Shown here: positions 33,714-49,679 of the stretch, piece by piece
How positions within the stretch are numbered: position 1 is the first letter of the stretch
Layout: every line of letters begins with the position of its first letter
Assembly: GCA_007922195.1 (NCBI GenBank)
Contig: ML682121.1
Coordinates: forward strand, 2,009,382 to 2,073,381
Length of the DNA stretch: 64,000 nt
Reading direction: 5' to 3'
From: Podocnemis expansa
Taxonomy: Eukaryota > Chordata > Testudines > Podocnemididae
The notes under the pieces: generated by a model
What the model was told of the DNA's origin: nothing
Database searches by the model: none
The model's input: only the letters and a program-made list of their open reading frames with translations
Position numbers and translations under genes: made by a program

Positions 33714-35370
33714 GTTGTATGGAGGGCTGAGTGTGAGAGGGGTGCATGGTGTGGGGTGACTGGGGATGTATGGAGGGCTGAGTGCGAGCAGGGCCGTGTG
33801 GGGTGGGGGTGACTGGGAGGCAGATGGAGAGTTGGGTCCCGGTGGGATCTGCGTATGAAGGGAGATAATTTGTGGGGTGGGTAGGATGTAGGGTGTGGAA
33901 GGCTGGATGCTGGTTTGAAGTAGCTGGGCTGCATTTGGTGGATATTTTACGGTGGATGGAGTGTGATTGGTTGGCATGTGGGGGTGTTTAGGGTGTGACA
34001 TCGAGGTGACTTTTGCAGTGGGGAGCGGGCTCAGGCACCAGCTGTTGAGTCCTTGGAATATGGTACAAGTGTCTGTATCCCCAGCTGGCTGGACACAGCC
34101 GATTCCCACCTCTCTCCAAGGCGGGAAGGCATTCGAGGGCCCAGAAGGCAAAGCAGTGGAGGTGGAGCTGGAGAGCATGTTCCAGCGGGTTAGATCTCGG
34201 CAGAGACTCAAATGGAAACAAGTTCCAAAGTGGTAGCCATGTTAGTCTTGTTCAGAAAAACAAACAAGGCACCCTGTGGCAGGTTTAAAGAGTAACAAAT
34301 CTATTTATTGCTTTTGTTGGAATCACAACATTCAAAAACCAGTAGGTGAACACATCAATCTTCCTGATCATTCTGTTGATGATTTGCTAATAGCTGTGCC
34401 ATACAAATGAGTAACAAATCAAGGCTTCAAAGAGAAACTGCAGAATTTCAATGTATGTGGAAATTTGACAGTGTTGTTTCAGGACTAAATAAGGACTTTT
34501 TTCTCATTACAACAGGTGATTTGACCTCATCTTTAGCTAAATACTGTTTCTCAGTGTTTGAATCTAAACTGCTGCATGGATTTCCTCTAACAGTCCGAGC
34601 TGATCCTATGACTTACACTTCCCTGCATTTATTTTCCTCCCATTCTGTAAGCTCTCCATCTTCAAAGTATCTGACAAAGTGGGATTTTCTCCCAGGAAAG
34701 GTTACGCAATAAATAAATCTGGAGAGCATAAAGAAGGAGGCCCCAGTTACTGTCTGTTTAAGCAATTATTTGTGTTGGCATCTTGAATTTTGCAACCCAT
34801 AAAATGCTATTTTTATGCTTTATTGCAGTAGTTTCTTCACTTTGTGCTTTTTGTGTGTGTGTTTTTGTAGTAACTGGCAGTTTGCTTGCCTGAGAGCCCC
34901 ATGGCTTTGTCATTATAATGAAGACAGGCTCATTGTGCCCAGCAAGCAAAGGAAAAGTTATATTCTTCCCTCCTCCTCAAAAGCAGCTTTTAAAATGTTT
35001 TGAATTTTCAGATTGCATATAATTGTGTTTTGATTTGACTGGAATGCAAGTAAGGATTTGATTGATGGAAAAAAGTTGTACTGTCCTTTGGTCAGTTTAT
35101 TTTGTTTTTACAAAGTGGTGTGTGAGGTTTTTGTTTGCTTGTGCAAGTGTCTCATCTTAAAACACAATACATTCTCCAATTTAAAGTATTTTTTTTCAGT
35201 ATTATATAATCAGTAATTTTCTTCAGGAGTTTCCATGGGTTTGCTGTTTAATATTAATAATAGTATTAGAATTTTTATATTCTTGGATTGAGTTTTTTCC
35301 TGTTTGTATGCCACAAATGATGTTGCACCAGGGAGCTGCCATAGATGAAGTTTGCAGCTGCTCTGTGTAT
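33714..35370 (+). repeat. Segmental duplication, partner 9,040-10,130
   Basis: Upstream flank of KZFP-3, paralogous to that of KZFP-2. It carries its own PLE insertion at 34,222-34,725. Confidence 0.6.
34222..34725. repeat. Penelope-like head-to-head composite with coding remnant
   Basis: A minus-strand tail (34,222-34,322, 'agtggtagccatgttagtc') abuts a plus-strand piece. That piece matches the PLE at 46,300-46,700, including the end of its endonuclease-region frame ('caaggcttcaaagagaaac') and the full non-coding tail to 'ctcccaggaaaggttacgc'. Confidence 0.65.
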
Positions 35371-35544
35371 ATTTTTAGTATCCTCTTGCGGATATCATAG
35401 ATAAAACAGACATTTAAAAGCGTATTGTTAAACTAATAATTTATGTGCCCACAAGATGTATAGTGACAGTGCCCCACTTTTGTCTAGCTCAGCTCAGCCT
35501 CCTCTCCTGCCACATACACTTAGAAATAAGAGGCTGATGCCACC

Positions 35545-36525
35545 CCATGTGCCCCAGCCCCCTAATAATTTTTGGTGTTCTCTGCTGGACTCTTTCTGTA
35601 GTGTGGAGCCCAAAACTGGGCACAATATTCCAGATGTGGCCTAACCGGCACCAAGTAAAGGGGAACAATCACATCCTTCAGTCTACTGGCAGTGCATCTA
35701 CCGATGCAGCTCAATATGCCATTGGCCGTTTTGGCAACAAGGGCACACTTGACTCATATCCAGCTTCCTGTCCACCATAACCTCCCCCGTCTCTTCAATG
35801 TGGGGTGGTGCCCCCCACAGACCAATGGGCCCTCTACCTGCCTTGGGACAGTCCTGCTTGGCATCATCCACAAACTTAGTGAACATACAATCTATCCCAT
35901 TGTCCAGGGCAATAATGAAGATATTGAACAAAATCATCCCCAGGGCTGACCCGTGGGGCACTCCGCTTGTTGCCGGCTGCCAGCTAGTCATTGAGTTAGC
36001 GATCACTACCCGCTGACTCCAATAATCTATCCAGCTTTCTGTCCACCTCACAAGTCTATTCAACCAACCCATACTTTCTTAACTTGCTGACAAGGATGCT
36101 GTGGGAAACAGTATCAAAAGCGTTGCTATAGTCGAGGTAGATCACATTGATGGCTGTTCTGGCATCCACATTGCCTTCTATGATGAGATGACTGGCTATC
36201 AGGTTGGTCAGGCATGTTTGCCCTTGGTGATGCCATGCTAACTGTTCCTGATCACCCTGTTTTCCTCAAAGTGTTTCAGAAAGGACACTTTGAGGACCTG
36301 CTCCATGATTTTTCCAGAGATTGAAGTGAGGCTAATTGGTCTATGGTTTCCTAGAGCCTTCTTTTTCCCTTTGTTGAAGATAGGTACTATATTTGCCTTT
36401 TTCCAATCATCCTAAATTTCCCCCGATCGCCACAAGTTTTCAAAGATAATAGCCAATGGCTCTGCAGTCGCATTGGCCAACTCCCTCAGCAGCCTTGGAT
36501 GCATTTCATTGGCTCTGAAGACTTG
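35545..36525 (-). mobile_element. CR1 LINE fragment with reverse-transcriptase remnant
   Basis: Minus-strand translation of 35,698-36,072 gives CR1 reverse-transcriptase motifs: SQRVVIANSMTSWQPATSGV, GSALGMILFNIFI and FVDDAK (catalytic-box F-V-D-D, where FADD is usual). Further CR1 sequence extends to about 36,520. It interrupts the KZFP-3 5' flank. The KZFP-1 and KZFP-2 flanks lack it, so it arrived after the duplication. Confidence 0.85.
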
Positions 36526-36529
36526 TGTA

Positions 36530-37067
36530 CATCCAACTCCCCTCTTGTACTGTTGTAACCCCGGATGTACTCTCCTATTGACAAATGCAGGAGCTGATCA
36601 GCTGACAGATAGCAAACAAATTAGACTCTCCTAGCTGGAGGAGATGGGAGATAAGGCAAGAAAAAGAAAGTGATGGGGAAGGAGACTCCCAGAACTCAAA
36701 CCTGCCAGGACACATTTGTGGCAGCAACTCCAGATAGATTTCCTGTCCACTGAACCAAGGTGAGGAGGAGGAAGAGGAAAAGCCATGTGAGCTGCCCTGA
36801 GGACCAAGGCTGAGGGAATCCCTGCAAATGACTCCTTTGATTCTGTGCTTTTCTACCCTTGGGTTGAGACCCTCTTACTGGGGGAGTTCAAATATCAAGT
36901 TAGATATAGGGGAGGGGCTAGATTTCTGAAACAAATATGTGACTAAGCCTATTCTCAATATGCAGAATCTACAATGTTTGTCTGCAGGAAAGACCATGTA
37001 GGAATTGTAATATGAAGTTAACTAAAGCCTGCTCAGAATTTCTCACAATACCTTTTCATCCTCACAG
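36530..37067 (+). promoter_or_regulatory. Proximal 5' flank of KZFP-3
   Basis: Matches the KZFP-1 and KZFP-2 flanks ('caggagctgatcag', 'aagaggaaaagccatgtgag'). A donor-like AAG|GTGAGG at 36,757-36,765 may end a non-coding exon. Confidence 0.45.
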
Positions 37068-37078
37068 GCTGCAGAGTC

Positions 37079-41882
<4,804 letters not shown>

Positions 41883-42290
41883 AAAAGTTTTCTTGGAGAT
41901 CAGCCTTGCTTTCATGTTGGAGAATACACACGGGGAGAGACCCTACAAATGCAGGAAGAGTGGGAAAAGCTTTTCTTGGCATTTAGACCTTATTAATTGT
42001 GACAGAATCACTTCAAGGGAGAGACCCTTGGCTCTCAGACCTGTTTAATCATGACAATCGCTACAGGGGAGAGACTCTTTGAATGCAGCAAGTGAGGTAA
42101 AAGCTTTACTGAGAGCTCAGCCCTGGTTAGACATAAGAGAAGCCAAACACAGAAGAAACCCTATGAATGCACCTTTTAGCCATGAGAGAATCCACCCAAG
42201 GAAGAGACCCTACAATGCAGTGAACTTGGGAAGAGTTTCTCTCGGCGCCCACACCGTAATGGACGTTAGAAAGCCCACCAAAGAAATAAT
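41883..42290 (+). pseudogene. Decayed finger tail of KZFP-3
   Basis: Finger-like DNA continues for about 400 bases after the stop in shifting frames. Examples are KSFSWHLDLINCDRI, 'gggagagaccctacaaatgc', 'gagagctcagccctggttag', and a final 'aaataataagctataaa' that matches the natural end of KZFP-1 (NNKL then stop). The ancestral array therefore had about four more fingers. Confidence 0.75.
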
Positions 42291-42436
42291 AAGCTATAAA
42301 AATCTTATCTGGGGGTGACCAAATTTAAAAAAAAAAAAAATGATCCACCAACAAGACCATTAAGGATTTTTGCATCATTTGCTTCACCATGTTCCCTTAG
42401 GTCTCTCTGTGCTTGCTCACATTTGTCTTTTGTGGC

Positions 42437-42900
42437 CAGAGCCGGTGCTACCACAGAGGTGATCAAGGCAGTCGCCAGGCTGCCACCCTTCTGTGCACAG
42501 GTACGTAGCCCAGGGTGCAGCAAGGCGGGAAGCTATTTTGTCTGGCTTTGCTCGCCCTTGAAGAAAAGGTAGGTGTTGGAGGGTAGGGCTAAGGACGGGC
42601 TTGGGAGGAGGTCAAGGGCCCCTCTGCTGATGTACCACCCAGCCTGCTGCTTGGCCAGGGATGATGCAGCATTCTGCTCAGCGCACATCCTTTGGCTGGC
42701 CTGCTGCTCAGCCTGGCCCACAAGCCAGCCCCACTCCCCACCCACAATGCACCCTGCGCCCCTTGAACCGCGTGCACTTGGCCAGGCTTGGGGCAGGGCT
42801 AGGAGAAGGAAGAGGGAGGAGCCCGTGTGGCGGAGAGCACCACTGGGGTGGGAAGGTGTGCTAAAATCAGGCGCCTAGGGTGCGAAAAAAACCTTGAGGC
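42437..42900. mobile_element. Probable non-autonomous DNA transposon in the KZFP-3 3' flank
   Basis: The KZFP-1 flank reads straight from 'atttgtctttt' to 'agctagcc', whereas here about 460 GC-rich bases intervene. Ends 'agagccggtgctacc' and 'cttgaggcagccct' are weak inverted matches. The frames inside have no family features. Confidence 0.45.
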
Positions 42901-42999
42901 AGCCCTCTTTTTAGCTAGTTCTTTGGGGGAATTTCATGGTTCTTTCTGTAAACTCCAATGACTCATGGGAGTATGTTTAAATCCTGCATTTTGAGCCCT

Positions 43000-44230
43000 G
43001 TCCCCTCTATAACTGTATCCCTCCTGCGTCCATTCTAGTCCTCCATGTTCACTCAGGTATCCCCTCGCTCCCACTCCCTTACCTGTGCCACAGCCCCTAC
43101 GTTCAGACCACTCCCTTTAGGTTGCTCCCTCACCTCTCCCATGCCCATTCCTCTTCCTCAGTCCCTTCCTGAAAAGGCTCTATAAATAGGCTGAGCCAAG
43201 GTGGGAAAAGCTGTGGAGACTTCAAAAGATTCCCAAGACTGAAGCTCAGAAGAACCATGTTCAGATATCGGAAGGACAACAGCAGAAAGTGAAGAACCAA
43301 CAGAAGAAGAAAGGACAGATGTAAGGAAGGACTGACAGAAAAGAAGAGTACCTGTATCATCACTTGGTATTGGTGTATTTTAGGTTTGAGCAAGCAGGCT
43401 AACTAAGTAACTAGTTCACGCTTTACACAAGGGGGTCTCAAACTCATGGCCCGCAGGCCGCATGCTGCCCTGAGTTACTTCCTGCAGCCCACACTGACAT
43501 TATCACCACTGATATTTGCAATAGCGTCGTATAAAAAGGTTTTAGTGGTGCGGCCTTCTGGCTAACGTACTAGTCCTCGTGCGGCCCTTGCAGTGATTTG
43601 AGTTTGAGACCCCCTGCTTTAAACCAAAAAGTAAACCTTTGCCTTGAAAGAACAGAAAAGGATCCATAGGAAAAACAGAATTTTAAGCTTTTGTATGTAA
43701 AAGAGTGACTGAGCATTGTCTGGCAGTAAAGCTGAGTGAATGTAATGTGAGTGCTTAAAGGGTTTCATCTCCACCCATTCTGCAAATAACTGATCACCAT
43801 TTGCTGAATGCTTAGATAAGTTTAGGTAGGATTTTAGGATTCTAACAGTTAAGATATTTTTAAATGTATAATGTTTAGAATAGGAAAAAGAACAGTAACA
43901 ACAGAAGAGTATCATCTCACAACTGTCAAACTGGCGCTACACTCACTGTGGTAGACAGGCTTTCTGTGATAAACTTTCTTATCTTGAATTTCATTGTATT
44001 CATGTAAAAACCAGTAACTGTAAACTTTGTTTTCAGATAATTTGCAACTCTCGGTGTCATGTTGAGCAACAGGCTGTAGTATTTTCTGTGGGTCATTTAA
44101 CCATTAGGCAGGCGGGCCACTGTGATTTAACCTCAGAAGGAACACCATTAGGCAAGTAAACCTGCCTAAGAGCCAAATAATTTAGATTTGAGGTAACAGC
44201 TTCACCATGATCCCTCAGCTCCCTGTGTGG
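43000..44230 (+). repeat. Block shared with 23.0-24.7 kb downstream of KZFP-2
   Basis: From 'ctttaaaccaaaaagtaaac' to 'ttcaccatgatccctcagct' it aligns with 23,300-24,690. It also carries the first bases of a second copy of the KZFP 3' flank, although the true flank is already at 42,385. This suggests the block was copied from a KZFP-2-like locus rather than inserted independently. A TATA-like 'ctataaatagg' lies near 43,178. Confidence 0.5.
43428..43615. mobile_element. hAT element, 188 bp
   Basis: Termini 'caagggggtctcaaactc' and 'gagtttgagaccccctg' are flanked by gctttaca / gctttaaa. The KZFP-2 paralogue at about 23,305 has the empty site 'catgctttaaaccaaaaag'. Confidence 0.85.
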
Positions 44231-45230
44231 TTGTGTAAAATGCTATCACTCCCTGTGTCCAGAAAGTTCTGGCCCTAGACAGCCAAATAACTCAGCCTTA
44301 AGAGATCCCTAAAAGAGATTGCTCTTTTTAAGGCCTACGAGTTACATTTTCCCCTGCTTAAATCACTGCTGTCCCTGGCAGTATACTTGAAACAACAATG
44401 CACAACAAAGTTATGGGGATCCTCCAGAAGTTGCAGAACAGCAGCTTCAGCCCTCTCTGATACCTCAGATCCTTGGCAGCAAACAAAGGATCTCTGTTGC
44501 TAGCTCCAGTCTAGCCTTTGATTTTAACAGCTGACTGTCTCCTTCAAGTGCTAAGGTCTGTATCCAAAGTGGTACAGGAATTGGATTGGATGGGATATAT
44601 AAAATACCCATTTCTAAGATCTTACTCCGTAGAGCACCATACCGATATGCCCAATTAAAGCAGGCAAGAACGCACATCACTCCGTTTCACTGGCTGATCT
44701 CAGTATCCTCCTACAGGAGAGAGCCTCACGGTGCGAGTAAAGGCTTCCCCTAGACCTCTCTATAACAAGTGTAACACTTGCCTACCACCCGGGCTGTCTA
44801 GCACTCACAGGCAAAACCTCAAAACAAATAAGTCACATCCCAGTTGTGCTCTAGCTTCTGCAAGTTTTTACCTTTCCTTCCCTGCCCCGAAATAAATCCT
44901 CGCAGGGGCCTCTCAGCAGTGAGGGCAGTTGCAGTGGGCAGATGATGGCCAGACGGGGTGTTCTGTGTCACCATCGACAATGCTAAGCATGCCGACAATA
45001 AGTTTTTTAGCAGCATGTTTTCAGTGGTGGGGCCTACGCCCATTTGAACCACTGCTGAAGTGACCGATAGCGGGAGCCTTGGAGCCGGGGGCGGACACTC
45101 AGCAGTTGTGGTTTTGTGAGAGGAGGGCATCCTGTGGTGCACAAGGCAGAAAGGACTCCCAACCATGTTGCAACACTAATAGGGGTGAGAACCCGTGATC
45201 TAAAAACATAGTTTTTCCTCGGTGTTTAAT
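44231..45230. other. Intergenic sequence, no gene seen
   Basis: I recognise no coding exon, RNA or known repeat. Open frames up to about 115 codons lack motifs. Confidence 0.4.
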
Positions 45231-45234
45231 GAGA

Positions 45235-45670
45235 TAATGAAGATGTAGAGACAGTGGCAGGAAGGCTAATGACTTTGAGGATATGGAGACAGAAATTACC
45301 ATATTCAAGGTATGCTAAACCTCAACTGCTTAATGGGACTAAACCAGAGGGCCCAGGCAATCTCCATCCAAGAATATTAAAGGAACTGGCATGTGAAATT
45401 ACAAGTCCATTAGCAAGGATTTTTAATGAATGGGTCAACCCAGGAGTTGTACCATGTGACAACATAGTTCTTATTTTTTAAGAACAGGGGGAAAAAAAGC
45501 AATCGAGGTAATTACAGGCCTCTTAGTTTGACCTCAGGTCTAGGGATAAATTCTGAAAGAGAAAATAGTTACGGCCATCAAGGTTAACAGTAAATTGAAC
45601 AGAATACAACAGATACATTTACAATAGGAAGAGTGTATCAGACCAACCTGATCTTTTCGCAGAAAAGTAC
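45235..45670 (+). repeat. CR1 LINE fragment, 5' of a nested PLE
   Basis: Translation around 45,345-45,450 gives EGPGNLHPRILKELACEI then ITSPLARIFNEW, typical CR1 reverse-transcriptase text. CR1 resumes at 46,800. Confidence 0.7.
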
Positions 45671-45685
45671 AGATTATTTAGAGTC

Positions 45686-45850
45686 CAGGGGTGTCAAACT
45701 CATTTGCCGTGGTAGGCCAGATTTGACTTAAAATATACTTCAATTGGGCTGTATAAACCATAAACTGAATTACTACAGCACTCTCATGGTACTGCGAAGT
45801 GCTGGGTATGTGAAACCGCGCTCCATGATACCACTCACTCTCTCTGTGTT
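45686..45850. mobile_element. Truncated hAT element end
   Basis: It begins 'ccaggggtgtcaaactcat', a hAT-type terminus like those at 43,428 and 59,122. No matching right end is seen before the PLE. Confidence 0.4.
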
Positions 45851-45859
45851 AAGGGGAGA

Positions 45860-46795
45860 GTGTGGCCTCACAGAATACAGAATAGTCACAACACTCAAGT
45901 CAGACCTTTACAACAGGTCATTAAGGAGCTACAGCCTATTTTAAAAGATGACCCCTCACTCTCTCTAGCTTTGGGAGACAGACTGCTACTCGCCTACAGA
46001 CAACCCTCGAATCTTAAAAAGATACTTATCACCAACAACAGACCTAACAACCGAAACATTAAAGCAGGCACATATCCTTGCAACAAACCATGCTGCCAAC
46101 TTTGTCCACATATCTGCACAAAAAAGCCACCATCACAGGACATAATCAAGCTAGCTTCTCCATCAAAAGCTCATTCACCTGCTCATCCACGAATGTGATT
46201 TATGCCATCATGTGCCAGAAATGCCCCCACACCGTATACATTGGACAAACAGGACAGTCCCTACGCAGAAGAGTAAGTGGACACAAAAGTGACATCAGAA
46301 ATCACAACACACACACACCCCCACACCAGTTGCTGAGCACTTCCATCTTCCTAATCACTCTATTAATCATGGTCCTCAGGAAAATCAATGGAACATCAAG
46401 CCTTCAAAGAGAAACAGCCGAAATTGAACTAATATGCAAATTAGATTGTGTGAAAGCAGGATTTAATCATGACTATGGATTCTTTTCCCATTATAACAGG
46501 TAATTTGACTTCACCCTCCGCTCTATGTGCTGTTTCCTAGAGTTTGAATCCTTACAAATGCTCTGATTTGCTGTTGCAGTATGACCTGATCTCATGTCTT
46601 ACACTCCCCTGCATTTATTTTCATCCCATTCTGTAAATTCCCACTCTTCAAGGAGTCTGACAAACTGGGATTTTCTTCCACAAAAGCTCATGCAATAAAT
46701 AATCTGTTAGTCTTTAAGCACCACAAAGACTCCTTGCCTTTTTTTTTTTTTTCTTCTTTTTTTTGCGCTTTACTAGACTAACATGGCTGCCCCCT
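45860..46795 (+). mobile_element. Penelope-like retroelement 3' part with GIY-YIG region
   Basis: The frame at 45,860-46,198 shows the linker after the reverse transcriptase (DRLLLAYRQPSNLKKIL) and a Cys/His cluster (CNKPCCQLCPHIC). The overlapping frame at 46,078-46,503 gives a GIY-YIG-type endonuclease core: STNVIYAIMCQKC, TVYIGQTGQSLRRRV and GHKSDIRNHN. A frameshift near 46,190 separates the two, so it is dead. The non-coding tail ends in 'ctagactaacatggctgcc', the motif seen alone at many sites in this window. The reverse transcriptase itself is missing. Confidence 0.8.
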
Positions 46796-46799
46796 TGGA

Positions 46800-47945
46800 A
46801 CCAGTGGAGATAGGGAGGTGTTAGTACCATTACACAAGGCTCTGGTGAAACCTCACCTGGAATACTGAATGCAGTTCTGGTCTCCCGTGTTTAAGGAAGG
46901 TGAATTCAAATGGAAAGTGATGCAGGGAAGGGCTTTTAGGATGTGCTGAAAAATGGAAAACCTACCTCAAGAGAGGTGACTTTAAGAGCATCCCTTGTTT
47001 AGCCTAATGAACCAAATGAAGGCAAAGATAGATATGATTGCTCTCCCTAAATCCATCAAAGGGATAAACACCAGGGAGGGAGAGGAGTTATTTAGGTTAA
47101 AAGCCAATATGGAGACAAGAATAAATGAATATGAATTGGCCATCAACAAGTTGAGGCTTGAAATTAGGGGAAGGTTTCTATGCATTAGAAGAATGAAGTT
47201 CTGGAACAGCCAATGAGAGCAACAAACCTACCTCATGTCAAGACTGAACTTGCTAAGTTTATGGCGGGGATGGTATGATGGGACAGTCTGGTTTGGCAAT
47301 TGACTGTTTTTAGATTACTAGAGGCAAATATGCCCAGTGACCTGTAACAGGACATTAGATGGGGTGGGTTCTGAGTTACTATAGAGAATTCTTATTGGGT
47401 GTCTGGCTGGGGAGTCTTGTCCACATTCTTGGGGTTTAGCTGATCATCATTTTTGGGGTTGGGAAGGAATTTTCCCCAGGTGTTTTTGCTTTCCGCTGTA
47501 GCATGGCTCACTTTGCAAGTGGATTCTTTGTACCTTGAAGTCTTTAAATCATGATTTGAGGACTTCAGTAACTCACGCATAGTCTACACTGTGGGACTAA
47601 GTCAACTGGAGATAAGCGCTGTGTGTGCCATAGAATGAGTATCTCCCGTCAACTTAGTCACTCTTACTTACCCTGCTGCCTTCACTTGGCTGTGTTGACT
47701 TGGAGGCCTCTACCATCAACGCAGTTACTTCACTTGGTGGGATGGAGTGACAGTCAATGGGAGAGCACTTCCGGGATCAATTGGGCAGGTCTACACTGGC
47801 CCCTCAATCGATCTCACTATGGCGATCCATGGGGATTGCAATATTTTCCATATAGACAAGGTCTCAGTCCTAGATTTGGGGTCTATTTCAGGAGCGGGTG
47901 GATGTGCAGGAGGTCATACTATGATAAAAATGGTCCCTTCTGACC
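46800..47945 (+). repeat. CR1 LINE 3' part, interrupted
   Basis: CR1 text runs from 'gtgaaacctcacctggaata' through 'aggtgactttaagag' and 'agttctggaacagcc' to 'tcttgtccacattcttgggg', and ends at 'atggtcccttctgacc' (47,930-47,945). Bases 47,577-47,865 are an insertion with 'agtctacactgtgg' and 'tctacactggcccc' ends. Confidence 0.7.
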
Positions 47946-48240
47946 ATAAACTTTAGGAGAGACCTACAAGTCCCTTACTTGATGAACCCTACAAACTTGG
48001 GGTGATGTTGAGTCTTAGGCCTGGCTTGGGACCTAAGCATGGCTGGGGATATCAACCTCAATTACAAACAGGCATTTACAGCAGTTTTTCTGTAGGACCT
48101 TGGTTGAGGATCTGCCCCTCCCTGTGCCTCACTTTCCCCAGCTGGAAAATAGGGACACTGTCATGACCCACCCTCCCTTTGTAATGTGCTTTGGGGTTCT
48201 AGGCTGAGACTATCCTATAGAAATGCTGAATAGTATTATT

Positions 48241-48471
48241 GCAATAAGATGGTCTGACCTTCATGGATTGGCTCAGTGGCTTCTCTCCTCCCCTCTTCCT
48301 GAGCAGGGAAGTCTCCCATGACAGTTTGGAGGGGCTCTCGTCCCTTCTCTTGACAATGTCTCTCTCCAGCTCCTCCAGCCAAGACAGCAGCAGCTGCTCC
48401 TGCTCCTCCAGAAACCCCCGCAGCTCCTTCCACTCCTGGACTATCTTCTGCTTCTCAATCTGTGTTTGTTT
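48241..48471 (-). pseudogene. TRIM-like coiled-coil exon
   Basis: After a TGCAG acceptor the minus strand reads QIEKQKIVQEWKELRGFLEE, then QEQLLLSWLEELERDIVKRR and DESPSKLSWE. These heptads closely fit the 231-bp coiled-coil exon of TRIM E3 ligases (RING, B-box, coiled-coil, usually PRY-SPRY). The end departs from the family pattern and no donor is evident at the expected site, so this may be a decayed exon. RING, B-box and SPRY exons were not found in the window. Confidence 0.6.
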
Positions 48472-48744
48472 CTGCAGCCAAAGAGAGAAAGCAGAGCATT
48501 AACAGAGAAGAATCATAAATGTGCATTCTGAAAGATGGGAGAGCTATTGACCAGAATGCAGGGTCTCTTGCAGGGAATGATGGGAAGTTCATTTTCACCA
48601 GGAAGGCTGGAAAATCAGGACAGGGGGAGATGTACATTGCTAACAGAAGGGACCCTTCCCTCACAACCTCATCAAATTGCCCTGGGCCAAACCCTGCATC
48701 TCCTAGTCCACATTTCCTCTCCTTCCTCCCCATGTCTCCTATGG

Positions 48745-49044
48745 CAGGGGTCTGCCACTCAAAAGATAAATAGAGCTATTTTTGATAATTCCTTCAACAG
48801 CCAAGTGTTTTTGAGAGCCACAATGGGTGCAGCCTCATGGTGGGGAGGGAGCTGGAGATCCTCAGGTGTTGAGGGAGCCTGGAACCAGGAGCAGCCCCCT
48901 CTTCAAGGTCCCCCTGGTGGCTGCTGGGGTGGGAGTGGGGGGTAAAGCCAGGCGCTGGCTGCCTGCTGGGATCCAGGAGGGGGGCGCACAGAGCTGCAAG
49001 GGGGCAGCCACATGCTGCTTGGAGTCACAGGTTGCAGACCCCTG
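48745..49044. mobile_element. hAT-like element, 300 bp
   Basis: It starts 'caggggtctgccactc' and ends 'gttgcagacccctg' (inverted), flanked by imperfect 8-mers tcctatgg / tctttggt. It lies between the two TRIM-like exons. Confidence 0.65.
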
Positions 49045-49271
49045 TCTTTGGTGCTTGAAAAGACCCCATTACTGTAACACCAAACAGCTCATGGGGAGGG
49101 TCTCCGGGCTAACACACAGACTCCCCTCTCCTGCACCCTGCCACACACACACGTGTCCGACCCTGCGCTCTCCAGGGGCCCCAGTGGGTTCAGACCTTTT
49201 ACTCCCCATGTCACTTTGGGCTCGGACCCCTCCCAAGCCAAGCCGAGGGGCAGGGGACTCTGGGTGCCTAC

Positions 49272-49358
49272 CAGCAGCTCCTGGCTTCGCCACTGCTCCT
49301 CGCCTTGGGCTGTTTCCCTCGGTTTTCTCTGAGGGCCCAGGTCCTCTTGCCATGCCTC
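49272..49358 (-). pseudogene. TRIM-like small exon
   Basis: The minus strand between a TTCCAG acceptor and a GTAGGC donor encodes 29 codons starting EAWQEDLG and ending QWRSQELL. Position and ending resemble the short exon that precedes the coiled-coil exon in TRIM genes, usually 96 bp (87 here). With 48,241-48,471 it forms the middle of a minus-strand TRIM gene or pseudogene. Confidence 0.45.
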
Positions 49359-49409
49359 CTGGAAGAAGCAGGGCAGGGGGGTTACATACAAATGGCTCCA
49401 ATTGGCCCC

Positions 49410-49677
49410 CAAGTGTAGCATTACCAAAGCATGGACAGGAGGGCAGGGAAGTAAGAACAGGAGGGCACAGGCGAAAGTGTAGCAATATTCTGTTTTTAGG
49501 GGGTCCTGGAATGTTTCCCCCTAAAAATAAGGTTTTCTGTGGCATTCCAGCATACTTGAACCCCTGCAAGTGAAAAGCCAGACAAAAATCACGTCTTTTA
49601 AAATGTTGGCCGGATGGAGAAAGTGAAGGTAAAAAGGAGGATGTGTCCTCTTTTCGTCTGACTTCTGGTAACCTTAT
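49410..49677. mobile_element. Inverted-repeat transposon, inverted partner at 63,527-63,792
   Basis: It contains 'ttttagggggtcctgga', 'ggcattccagcatactt', 'aaaagccagacaaaaatcac' and ends 'gacttctggtaacctta'. The element near the window end has all of these on the opposite strand. Confidence 0.7.
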
Positions 49678-49679
49678 CC

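Noticed and set aside
32533..34211. Very long open frames across the second gap
   Set aside because: Most of the length is N. The rest is low-complexity GGGGTG repeat.
44465..45308. Possible gene between the shared block and the CR1
   Set aside because: Frames up to 115 codons, but no conserved motif, consistent splice sites or paralogue.
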